Source of the DNA: a virus
DNA: 54,422 bases
IMG/VR virus record: IMGVR_UViG_3300021420_000044
Location: 1 to 54,422 of that record
Strand: one strand, 5' to 3'
Shown: positions 47,501 to 54,422 of the stretch, in pieces
Position numbering within the stretch: the stretch's first letter is position 1
How the letters are laid out: each line of letters starts with the position of its first letter
Translations under genes and position numbers: made by a program
Notes under the pieces: generated by a model
What the model was told of the DNA's origin: nothing
What the model saw: only the letters and a program-made list of their open reading frames with translations
Databases searched by the model: none

Positions 47501-48025
47501 GAATGTGAAGTTGCTATGTCCAGCGGTGATGTCTACAGCGGCAGTCTGATTCGACGGGTAACGGTTGTCGAACATCATGTTATAACCTGAATCCTTGCTA
47601 GCGCGACCATTACCGTCAAACACCCAGTAACTGCTGGTAATGACAAACATATAACCAAAAGCGTTGAAGGTGCAGGCACCGCACTGCCACCGGACTTGGT
47701 TTGAGGGAGTCGCAGCTAGTGGGCTAGTCCAATTTGTCGCTGTGCAGTGATCGGTCCCGGTGGCGGCCCGGAAGGTAATAGTTAACGTTCCGCTGACCGC
47801 TTGTGACAATGCCCAACCTTGTGAACTGCTCGCGGTATGGGTATACAGCCCCCCCGCCATGTAATACACGTCGCCTCTCGTCAGCGTTCCGGCAAGCTGA
47901 GCAGGCCCCATTGGACTTGCCCAGTCAGCCGCCACAGCATTGGAGGCTGAACCTGTCGTTGTGACGACGTGACAGGTCGCAAATACCGATGACGTTAACA
48001 TTAGAACGCAAAAGACAAGCCTCAC
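44558..48025 (-). CDS. Exported beta-helix protein, 1155 residues
   Basis: GTG start at 48025. Residues 1-16 (MRLVFCVLMLTSSVFA) are a Sec-like signal before a Thr/Cys-rich start. Residues about 40-540 have Asn/Gly/Ser-rich rungs and WVFDGNGR, FADNW and YIYGNIFG-like repeats typical of right-handed beta-helices in polysaccharide lyases and adhesins. The C-terminal half has Trp/Gly/Asn-rich repeats and resembles a lectin or propeller. Many cysteines (over 30) suggest disulfides. It lies between fibres and holin. Likely a surface-polysaccharide-directed protein. Confidence 0.65.
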   Translation of the reverse strand: MRLVFCVLMLTSSVFATCHVVTTTGSASNAVAADWASPMGPAQLAGTLTRGDVYYMAGGLYTHTASSSQGWALSQAVSGTLTITFRAATGTDHCTATNWTSPLAATPSNQVRWQCGACTFNAFGYMFVITSSYWVFDGNGRASKDSGYNMMFDNRYPSNQTAAVDITAGHSNFTFKNVEYYGPELDNEASALNTANISSIACDAGGATATVVLATTRAHNYIYNGQWIAVASVSSGNFNIAAVQIATNADPRHFTYPVSCTPNASVSSSGTVNGVVASAADDAFVRCIGTIGSPGSGCTNIFITDSYVHDFTNGIISAQWDTATISGTAFERETTDVNGFHAESWADDGSNNITFANNWFLDTEGTGDLVVLYRGGAVETTSNVYIYGNIFGLSPGNPYVRTGIQDGNFSCGNNGQSCSNILILNNTIIGDGTTSHTNHWGWRCVGCVTSTGLAYNNLAYNTTAAAGTWDSSAVTTEDYNTFLNLGSNAPSSPNTHDHVWTSVSDPFVNQALHSYLLAGEITSGHVLSDGTNTHATLAANDIDPLGNTRGADGTWDRGAYEFVLPFSAIGCDTNCVSGSFAIGSQAGASFGPPLYLGASYSTLPMIGTLAPLFISRPPSGQVNTVFPQTVNWAAGDQFNGGNCVVGDKILIIAILFTIGSCDSATQLHITGSVNTASASNYAFPDKCIGDCLNSCKEDLTIPGHTPGTEQICRASDGTTIAGGASVGNFTLSGGDNDHQWSYPNGTYLWYSIAGGSLNLAHIALSGGKAQVVNTGLPLNVVPGGAFHTSWLADTDFYRFKSGSQIWKGHLTSDTAFTESQLVDLMGAGVCPGWNAVPFSATWHSVLNVTDDDDTFTIGLGPTAQGDADWVFQWSRTRGCRTVNAHTGQYWAYCPSGCGPSTPAAGTFPSDATECYGSDGAHGAGIHDVLAGADSSNPYIDIAKAGVWTIGGCAGIASSGPAFVNMNAGTSKWCSNNNAGSLQCGAHESVGIAKLLTPASGNAPLGGPSIRPLSNLNSFTKYMNALAIQDQHCSWPHNNNGTMDDTLPWICASDLTTVANGGVYNPNPYNNEIMVWFTNGVPATNKVARIAHTFSCGDASHAHCTNGGDFGFGAQESIGIVSPRGDMFAWVSTHLGSEGSDSAGHARADLYVAALQ

Positions 48026-48026
48026 G

Positions 48027-49883
48027 TTAACTAGCTCCAGTGATTTTCACATCACAGCGAGGGATGATTGACCCCGTAGTAGCAGATTGAATTTCCTGTA
48101 TAGCGATCTTGTGGCCTGATGTTACAGCCACGGAAAGCCCGGTGACACTGCATGTTTGCGCCGTTCCAGTGATCGTGCAGGTTGCCGTGGTGGTAGTTGC
48201 ATCGTCGTAGTAGGCAGTAAACGCAATTGTTTGCCCACTTGCAGGCGGAGATATAGAAGCACAATACATTTCGCTAATCGTGCCAGTGAACGGGAGGAGT
48301 ATGTCGGCGGCGGCCACCGTGGCCGCCGCCGTAAAAGAAAAGTAATGGGTGGCAGCTTGAGCTGTGCTTACGGGTGACCATAGCGAAAGAAGAGCGGTCC
48401 CCGCGACTGGAGCGCTATACGCCCCCGTTCCATTCAGAAAATGAGTGGCTACATTATCAAGTTTTGGCGTGAATCCGTGAGCAGATGTAGAAACATTGCC
48501 AGTAGTATTATCAGCGAAAACGTGCATGGCTTCGGTTACTTGTGCAGCACCAATAGTCAATGCCAAAGAACCTGCGGAGTTGGTAACGTTTCCGGTATGG
48601 GCTGGTTCGCGCCCTGCTGCGAGAGTGCCTGTCGCGTCTGCTCCACTTAAATCCACCGCGCTGCTGGTCACGGCTTGCGTTGATCCGGCGAAATGAGCGA
48701 TACCCACACCTGGAGAAGTAGCTGTAACGATATTGCTGGGATTAAGAGCAAACTGCGTGAAAGTGACCGCATCAGTTCCTATCGTCGCTACCGACGACGT
48801 TTGTAGCCACTGCGTTTGCGCGTTTACCGTGCCGTTCACAACCGGGATTGCTCCCGTATTGTTCATGTCCGAAGGCTGGTCATAATCCAGAGCACGAGTC
48901 AGTATCCAAGCCACACCCACGCCAGATACCTGAGTAACGAGGTACACGCCGTTTTGGAACGTACTAGCCTGATTCTTGACCAAGATGCGGTCGTTCAATA
49001 CCGGAGTGTAGCCGTCCACTACCAATGACGTGTTTGTCGTCGCTGTTGTGAGTGTCGCGCCAATTCCTGCCACTCCATTGCTATAAGTAGGAGAATTTGG
49101 CAGTACAGCAGCAGAAGTAGCCTGCACAGCCACTGCTGGATTGACCGCTGCAATGGCATTGGTGACTGCTGTTGCCACGAACGCTGTGGAGGCTGCGTTG
49201 GTGCTACTATCTCCCGCTGATACTGTAGAGACTTTCGTAGCCGTGGCTCCAGTTAAATCCTGCGTCCCAGTCGTAATCGTATTGGAAGCATTAGTCACAA
49301 CACAGGTCGCGCAAGCAATTGTTCCTGTGCCTGTGATTGTGCCGCCAGTGATGGGAGCAGTGGTTGCTATCGAGGTGACTGTTCCAGAACCACCCGCCGC
49401 GTCCGTAGGTGACAGCATCTGCCAAACACCAGCAGCAGATTCAAATGTCATTAATGTCCACTTGTTAGCCAGCATATCGTTAGCTACCAAATTGGCCGAG
49501 CCGCCTTGCTTTTTGATTGTCCCTGCCGTCGCCCCATTGACGGCTAGCGTTGATGAACCAGTATTCGCCACATCAGACTCAAACAGTACGGTATCACCGT
49601 CTGCTGGCGTGAAACTTGGCGACGTAGTGCAGGTATAAGCTGTCCCAGAAGCAGAAGCGGCCTCGCAAATAAGCGGTAAGGCGACAGCATGGGCAGTGTA
49701 GGTAAAGCCAAGATTTCCAGTCGTTGTCACCGGAGAACCTGTAATCGTAAAGCCGGTTGGCGCTGTCAAACCTACGCTGGTTACGGTCCCAGACCCTCCT
49801 CCACCAACGGGAGGATTCGTAACCTGAGCAACAGCCAAAGAACAACAGAGTAGTAACCACGTTAGCGCTAGTTTATTCATCAT
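48027..49883 (-). CDS. Exported fibre-like repeat protein, 618 residues
   Basis: From the ATG at 49883 (or 49880); it overlaps the stop of the collagen-like gene. Residues 1-19 are a Sec-like signal ending LAVA before Gln. Thereafter beta repeats of tail-fibre type: GTVTSVGLTAPTGFTITGSP and GTVTSIATTAPITGGTITGT are near copies. Gly/Thr/Ser/Ala-rich to the end. Likely a trimeric fibre shaft or tip. Directly follows the collagen-like protein. Confidence 0.65.
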   Translation of the reverse strand: MMNKLALTWLLLCCSLAVAQVTNPPVGGGGSGTVTSVGLTAPTGFTITGSPVTTTGNLGFTYTAHAVALPLICEAASASGTAYTCTTSPSFTPADGDTVLFESDVANTGSSTLAVNGATAGTIKKQGGSANLVANDMLANKWTLMTFESAAGVWQMLSPTDAAGGSGTVTSIATTAPITGGTITGTGTIACATCVVTNASNTITTGTQDLTGATATKVSTVSAGDSSTNAASTAFVATAVTNAIAAVNPAVAVQATSAAVLPNSPTYSNGVAGIGATLTTATTNTSLVVDGYTPVLNDRILVKNQASTFQNGVYLVTQVSGVGVAWILTRALDYDQPSDMNNTGAIPVVNGTVNAQTQWLQTSSVATIGTDAVTFTQFALNPSNIVTATSPGVGIAHFAGSTQAVTSSAVDLSGADATGTLAAGREPAHTGNVTNSAGSLALTIGAAQVTEAMHVFADNTTGNVSTSAHGFTPKLDNVATHFLNGTGAYSAPVAGTALLSLWSPVSTAQAATHYFSFTAAATVAAADILLPFTGTISEMYCASISPPASGQTIAFTAYYDDATTTTATCTITGTAQTCSVTGLSVAVTSGHKIAIQEIQSATTGSIIPRCDVKITGAS

Positions 49884-50269
49884 TTGCACCCGTTAAACGC
49901 CGCTCCCGTAGCGGAAATCACCACAGACGTGCAGGTAAAGGACGTTGGCATGGTGCCAGCAGGGCCGACCGGGCCAACGTCGCCTCTCGGGCCAATCGGG
50001 CCAGCAGGTCCAACGCTCCCGCCAAGCGCAGTGTATGCCGCGCCATCAACGCTAACCTTGACCCCAGACGACGTAAAGCAGACCGCAACGATTCCCACGG
50101 CCGGCGTCTGGCACGGACTACCCGTAGTCGTGCTCATGCCTATTGAGGTGCCGTTAGGGATTGTGCCCTGCGCTGCCACGCGGTCAGGCATGAACAGGCC
50201 CAACGCTACCCCTACGACCAGCGAGCCTCCGAGCACCACTCCTACGCCCATTGTCCTCACAAGTCGCAT
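49880..50269 (-). CDS. Exported collagen-like protein, 129 residues
   Basis: Residues 1-35 contain a long hydrophobic signal (MRLVRTMGVGVVLGGSLVVG) ending RVAAQ. Residues about 90-112 have four to five Gly-X-Y repeats (GPAGPIGPRGDVGPVGPAG), as in collagen-like phage fibres. AGGAGGGACC precedes the ATG. Probably trimerises, forming a hinge or base for the fibre downstream. Confidence 0.65.
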   Translation of the reverse strand: MRLVRTMGVGVVLGGSLVVGVALGLFMPDRVAAQGTIPNGTSIGMSTTTGSPCQTPAVGIVAVCFTSSGVKVSVDGAAYTALGGSVGPAGPIGPRGDVGPVGPAGTMPTSFTCTSVVISATGAAFNGCK

Positions 50270-50277
50270 GGTCCCTC

Positions 50278-51555
50278 CTATTGCGTTTCAAGCAAAATCG
50301 GCTGTATCCCTACCGGAATCCCTGGACAGATCGGGGAGCAGGCTGGAGTCGGAGTCCTTGTTCCGTCCAATTTCCTGATGAACTTCCATTTAGCATCCTG
50401 CGCGTACAGTCCAGTCGTACACTTCCCTCCCGAGCACGTCTTGCTCGTATCCCACACAGCCTCAGACTGATATCCGCCAGCCTTCGTGAAATAGCAATCC
50501 CATACTGTGCCATTTTTACCACACACGTTGGTCGGAGTCGCCCCAACCAGCCATATTGGCATCTGCTTGTACGCCACGCCCGAAGGTAGTAGTTTCCCGC
50601 CTGCTACCAGCCCTCCCCAATCGCCCTGAGACGTGTACCAGAACGCCTTTTTCACTCCCAAGCTGGCCTGAATGAGATACGCTCTCGCTACCCAACTCGC
50701 CTGCAAATCAGGGTCGTTGAAGCAGGTAAAACCCGATTGCCCCCATGAGAATTCGGTGTCCCACAGAGGCTTGAGAGGTGGATAAGTAATCATCAGGGCC
50801 GTCAGATTCGCTACATGTACTCGTACGTCCTCTGGAATCGCTGAAACGCCGCATTTCTGAGGGTAAACGTTGGTATACCCATGATACGCAACGTAATCCA
50901 CTGAACCGAGTCCGCCTGCCGCCGCCAAACCTTGCCACCATTTCATCTGATAGCCGAATTGCGCTTGATTCTCCGGCGTCCCGCATAGCACCCCTGGAGC
51001 TAGCTTATGAACGATGTCGCAGGTGTCCTTCGTCATACGGGCTAACTGCGCTGGAGTGCCGTTCCAATGACCCAACCAGCCCGGCTCATTCCATGTACTG
51101 AAAGCGGATACGTGAGGACGGCCATTGATGCGGGACTCGCTCCGGTTGACTATCGCCGTAACGAAGTCTTTCCAGTGCTGGTCGGTGGTTGCAATGTCCG
51201 AAGGCGGGGAGCAGGCATACTGCGTTTTCCCCATCTTGCAATTCGGGTCAGCCCTGAGAGCGGCCCACTGCGGCGTCTCGCTCAACGTCATCAGAACGTC
51301 AGTCACGCCCAAGACTTTGGCATCCTCCAAGAGTTTGTCGAACGTGGTCCAGTTGTACGTTCCGTTAGCCGTGTTGGTGTCTTTCCACGGAGTACCCACG
51401 TCCCACTGACGTAGTGCTCCTGTAGGTGATGACATCAAAAGGTTGCTGGTCCCAATCCCATTCTGGTCAGCGGAGACGAAGCTAGGCGTAATCTGCCCAG
51501 AGGCCATGATAGATAAGCAGAAACTAACTGCCAAAAGTCGGAATAGATTTTGCAT
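50278..51555 (-). CDS. Exported clan GH-A glycoside hydrolase
   Basis: 425 residues. Residues 1-20 are a signal (MQNLFRLLAVSFCLSIMASG) before Gln. A TIM-barrel with WNEP at 155-158 (acid/base Glu157), VAYHGY near 222-227 and LWDTEFS at 264-270 (nucleophile Glu268) fits clan A retaining hydrolases; closest in style to GH39/GH5 or PslG-like enzymes. Such enzymes cut beta-linked polysaccharides. Placed among fibres, it could cut host capsule or biofilm, or serve as auxiliary carbon enzyme. No carbohydrate-binding module is seen. Confidence 0.8.
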   Translation of the reverse strand: MQNLFRLLAVSFCLSIMASGQITPSFVSADQNGIGTSNLLMSSPTGALRQWDVGTPWKDTNTANGTYNWTTFDKLLEDAKVLGVTDVLMTLSETPQWAALRADPNCKMGKTQYACSPPSDIATTDQHWKDFVTAIVNRSESRINGRPHVSAFSTWNEPGWLGHWNGTPAQLARMTKDTCDIVHKLAPGVLCGTPENQAQFGYQMKWWQGLAAAGGLGSVDYVAYHGYTNVYPQKCGVSAIPEDVRVHVANLTALMITYPPLKPLWDTEFSWGQSGFTCFNDPDLQASWVARAYLIQASLGVKKAFWYTSQGDWGGLVAGGKLLPSGVAYKQMPIWLVGATPTNVCGKNGTVWDCYFTKAGGYQSEAVWDTSKTCSGGKCTTGLYAQDAKWKFIRKLDGTRTPTPACSPICPGIPVGIQPILLETQ

Positions 51556-51556
51556 G

Positions 51557-54422
51557 CTAGTTCCTTCCTACGCACCCATAATCAATCACGTCACTCGCGC
51601 CGGGAGTAGTGAACGTCACTGAAGCGACTCCAGTGTAGGTGACTTTGATTCCGCCTGCGGTGGTTTCATCCGACGCCCAACACACAGGATGGGAGGCGTA
51701 CGTTCCCAAGAATGCGTAGGTCACCGTGCTTCCAGAAGCGGTCAACGTACCACCCATGTCTGTGTTAGCAGCTAAACCTGTGCCGATTCCACCAGGACTC
51801 TCTAGCCCGCCAGGAACGTAGAACTCCAAGCCCCTACTGAGAGACGCAGAGCCAAGCACAACATTGAATTTGTCGTCCTGCATGAGATTGAAATTGCCCG
51901 ATGTAGACGCCACGGAGTTGAACGTCTGTCCGCCATCTGCCGCCGCTCCCTCTCGCACTCCGCAAGCTAACGTGGACGGTCCAGAGACTCCCAAGAAAAC
52001 ACCATTCCTGACCAGACTGTAGGTGCCAACCTTTATGGCGCAATCTGTGCTCTGCTCGCCGTGGAACGACACTACGACTGGATTGTTCACGCCATCAATC
52101 ACCAGTCCAGCAGTCATGCGGCCTGGATTAGCACTGCCCTGCGCTGTGTTCGATAGCAGGCGATGAGGCCCGTCCGCCTGTGGCCCGTTGTTGTAGCCCG
52201 TATTCCCGCCACCGCTTGCCACCACTGCCGTAACTACGTTCGTCTGCGAGATGCCATTAATCGTTCGTGAGCCGACCGTGACTGTACAGGTAGCTCCTGA
52301 TACCAGAGCACCGCCGTAGGTCGATGGCGCTCCGTAAATCGTGCAAGTCGGAGGAGTGACGTTGCATCCCCCTGAGCCTGCCGTATTGCCGTTGCCATCG
52401 TTGCCGACTCCAATTGAAGTGATAGCCCCTGTGCTCACGCCCACCACGTATGCGGTCGGTTGCACGGCACACGACCCTTGCGTCATCACTACCGTATCGC
52501 TGGCCCCTTCAATGACAATGCCGTTTACCGGAGCAGACGCTACAGGGTCAACCGTGGCCTTCGTATTGATGTGCAAATCTTCGGCTGAGAAGTGAGTCGG
52601 CCCAGAGGCAGAGGTTGGAGCTTCTGTCCGGTCCCAGAACACTGCTGCCGCATTCGCTGGCACCGTAGCGTTGATGGAGCCAATATCACCGAACGCAATT
52701 CCAGTGTACTTGCAGCCTTCTTGGCAGTTCATGTTGTAGATACCGAAGGCGTTGTTGTTGCCGCCGAGCGAGACTTTGATTTCCGGCCCAAGAATGTGAC
52801 GGAAAGAATCAGTCTGCCAGCCTACCCCGAACGACCCGCCACTCTGCGCTCCATCACAAATCAAGCAAGCATAAGTTCCAGCCGCGTAAGGACCGTGCTG
52901 GATGGTAAACGTCAGTTGGTTGGTAGCATTCGGGAAACGTGGGACTGTGACTCCCCCCACACTGCAATTCGTAGTCACCCAAGTAGGCGCAGCAGGGCCG
53001 CACGCCTGAATCAACGTGCCAGTAATATTCGCTGGCCCTGAAGCAGCCCCTGACCCGTACATCTGAAACGCTACCTGCGGAGTTGACCACGGCACGCTCG
53101 ACACAATCTGTGCCGCTCCAAGCATCAACGTCAACGGCTTATTGCATCCCGCAAACGGGTCAGAATTGCACGCCTGCGGTCCAGAGAAGCCACGAGCATC
53201 AATGGTTCCGCCAGAGGAAGGCAGTTTGGCCGTACAAGCATTGTTAATCTTGGCGCACATATCAGCGCCCGTAGCCCCTAGAGCATCCACGAAGCCGCTG
53301 GAGCCGAATCCGGTACATAGCCCTACGCACGTTGCCCCGCCATTCAGTGTTACTGCACCACCAAACTGATTTTTGGCCGTTCCTGCCTCAAATATCCCCC
53401 AAGGGTCGGCATTCGATGCGCCAATCGTCTGGTCAGCTATGTACATCCCGTAATGATGGCTGACCGTGCCTAACGAGGCGTTGGGCGAGGCCGCATAGAA
53501 ATCGGCGTCATTTGTCGTCGTACATCCCGAACAAGTGTTGTTTAGGGTTGCTCCGTAGACTGCCGCATTCGTTGTTACGGTATGGTCCTTAGTCTGGGAT
53601 AGGAAATTGCCTCCAGTCTGAAGCGTGACCGCAGAAGTGCTGGCCGAGCCTCCAAAGCCAGAAATGACTTCTACTCCATTCATTCCACTGACAGTTGCAT
53701 TGATATTGTTCTGGGCAGTGAACAGCCCTCCATCAAGTGTCCCAATCGCGGTTGCTGTCGAGCCAAGGCTTGAGACTTTGCCGTTTACTCCGACCATTCG
53801 ATTGGTGGTGTTCGTTGTGGTCTGGTCCTGAAAGATAAACAGACTCCCGTAGCAATCCTGTGCCGAACAGTCAGTCTGCGTGGAAATCGCTTCGAGCGTG
53901 GCGTGATTCGCATTGTCTGTGCCTCCACCTGATGCTCCGTTAAACAGGCCAAACCCGAACTCAAGCGAGTACGTATTGTCATCTTGGAAACGACGCCCAC
54001 TCGCACCTGTATCCGTAAATGGCGAGTTCCCCAAAACTGTTGCGCTCGTCCATTCTGGAAGCAGGGTAGCCGTACCGCTGCCTGTGATGCCTGTCCCTCC
54101 CGCTTCAGCTAAATCCTTGCATACCCCGCTCGCGCCGTGACACTGAGCCAGAAAGCCGTCATTCTGGATGCACAGCCCTGTGTAGCCTGAAACAAGGCCG
54201 CCAGGAAGGAACGTAGAGGTAAACGTCGCTACCGTGCAGGCAGGAATCGGAATCTGTGATGCCATCTGGTACGGCCCGTTAAACTGCTGGAAGCCGGTAA
54301 TGAGTTGGTTCTGGACCGTTTCGGTATGCGTCCCTGAATTGAACGAGTACGTGCTGTCCGCTCCAAACGCTCCAAGATTCCTAAACTGCACTTCTGTAGT
54401 TGAGCCAGCAGGCGAGCCACTG
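51557..54422 (-). CDS. Exported tail fibre, main part (joins base 847)
   Basis: C-terminal portion of the 1190-residue fibre. The GTG at 54391 is internal: the frame is open to the window end and, through the repeat, to TTG at 847. Gly/Thr/Asn/Ser-rich throughout. The first 250 residues after the junction have repeated LGS, ATAIG and GFGGSA-like strands; the second half is beta-helix-like with many Cys. The C-terminus (GASDVIDYGCVGRN) ends two bases before the glycoside hydrolase ATG. Putative receptor-binding protein. Confidence 0.7.
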   Translation of the reverse strand, partial: SGSPAGSTTEVQFRNLGAFGADSTYSFNSGTHTETVQNQLITGFQQFNGPYQMASQIPIPACTVATFTSTFLPGGLVSGYTGLCIQNDGFLAQCHGASGVCKDLAEAGGTGITGSGTATLLPEWTSATVLGNSPFTDTGASGRRFQDDNTYSLEFGFGLFNGASGGGTDNANHATLEAISTQTDCSAQDCYGSLFIFQDQTTTNTTNRMVGVNGKVSSLGSTATAIGTLDGGLFTAQNNINATVSGMNGVEVISGFGGSASTSAVTLQTGGNFLSQTKDHTVTTNAAVYGATLNNTCSGCTTTNDADFYAASPNASLGTVSHHYGMYIADQTIGASNADPWGIFEAGTAKNQFGGAVTLNGGATCVGLCTGFGSSGFVDALGATGADMCAKINNACTAKLPSSGGTIDARGFSGPQACNSDPFAGCNKPLTLMLGAAQIVSSVPWSTPQVAFQMYGSGAASGPANITGTLIQACGPAAPTWVTTNCSVGGVTVPRFPNATNQLTFTIQHGPYAAGTYACLICDGAQSGGSFGVGWQTDSFRHILGPEIKVSLGGNNNAFGIYNMNCQEGCKYTGIAFGDIGSINATVPANAAAVFWDRTEAPTSASGPTHFSAEDLHINTKATVDPVASAPVNGIVIEGASDTVVMTQGSCAVQPTAYVVGVSTGAITSIGVGNDGNGNTAGSGGCNVTPPTCTIYGAPSTYGGALVSGATCTVTVGSRTINGISQTNVVTAVVASGGGNTGYNNGPQADGPHRLLSNTAQGSANPGRMTAGLVIDGVNNPVVVSFHGEQSTDCAIKVGTYSLVRNGVFLGVSGPSTLACGVREGAAADGGQTFNSVASTSGNFNLMQDDKFNVVLGSASLSRGLEFYVPGGLESPGGIGTGLAANTDMGGTLTASGSTVTYAFLGTYASHPVCWASDETTAGGIKVTYTGVASVTFTTPGASDVIDYGCVGRN
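54283..54422. repeat. Terminal direct repeat, right copy
   Basis: Matches bases 1-140 with two differences (54290 and 54413). See left copy. The reading frame of the fibre gene is kept in both. Confidence 0.9.

Noticed and set aside
54391-54391. GTG at 54391 as the start of the large fibre gene
   Set aside because: It arises only because the window ends; the frame continues to base 847 through the terminal repeat, where a signal peptide begins.
1-54422. CRISPR array, insertion sequence, integrase, tRNA genes
   Set aside because: No regular spaced repeats, transposase, recombinase motifs or cloverleaf were seen.

Overview
The window is an essentially complete genome of a tailed double-stranded DNA phage. 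It carries a large terminase subunit, portal, scaffold-like protein, major capsid protein, head-tail connector, a nozzle-like tail hub, fibres and a lysis cassette. I see no integrase, no DNA or RNA polymerase and no tRNA, so replication probably leans on the host and a virulent lifestyle is more likely than a lysogenic one. Gene order (connector, very large tail hub, internal virion-like proteins, no tape measure or tail tube) points to a short-tailed podovirus-like particle. Bases 1-140 repeat bases 54283-54422 with two differences, and one fibre gene runs unbroken across the joined ends, so the molecule is circular or circularly permuted and the window opens inside that gene.

Layout. Almost everything is on the minus strand. 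Reading leftward from about 30.7 kb: a block of small, mostly cysteine-rich proteins with a GIY-YIG nuclease and a RodZ-like membrane protein (30.7-25.5 kb); an FkbM-type methyltransferase and a glycosyltransferase (25.5-24.1 kb); a terminase interrupted by an intein (23.7-20.9 kb); portal, scaffold and capsid interspersed with tiny strongly basic proteins and two unrelated inserted genes (20.9-13.1 kb); connector, nozzle and internal virion proteins (12.9-4.5 kb); then fibres. Through the circle junction the same strand continues with more fibres, a glycoside hydrolase and a beta-helix protein (54.4-44.5 kb), then the lysis cassette (44.5-40.8 kb), ending at a hairpin terminator near 40.7 kb. 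A separate leftward operon starts at a promoter near 40.65 kb: ribbon-helix-helix regulator, Sak4-like ATPase, RecB-like nuclease, RusA resolvase, C5 methyltransferase, small exported proteins and a replication protein gene that contains a candidate origin (40.6-33.8 kb). The only rightward operon is a set of small proteins at 30.9-33.6 kb, divergent from the leftward block.

The most unusual feature is export. Ten genes encode N-terminal Sec-like or Tat-like signals, including all five fibre or appendage genes and the glycoside hydrolase between them. In seven of the eight Sec-type signals the predicted cleavage site is followed by glutamine, a style I associate with Acidobacteriota; together with the plant- or biofilm-polysaccharide theme this suggests, as inference only, a soil or peat acidobacterial host. 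Other striking features are a family of lysine/arginine-rich mini-proteins in the head module, about a dozen small zinc-ribbon-like proteins, several genes whose -10 boxes lie 5-7 bases before the ATG (leaderless transcripts), and three putative homing nucleases.

All functions are read from sequence motifs by eye; no database search was possible.
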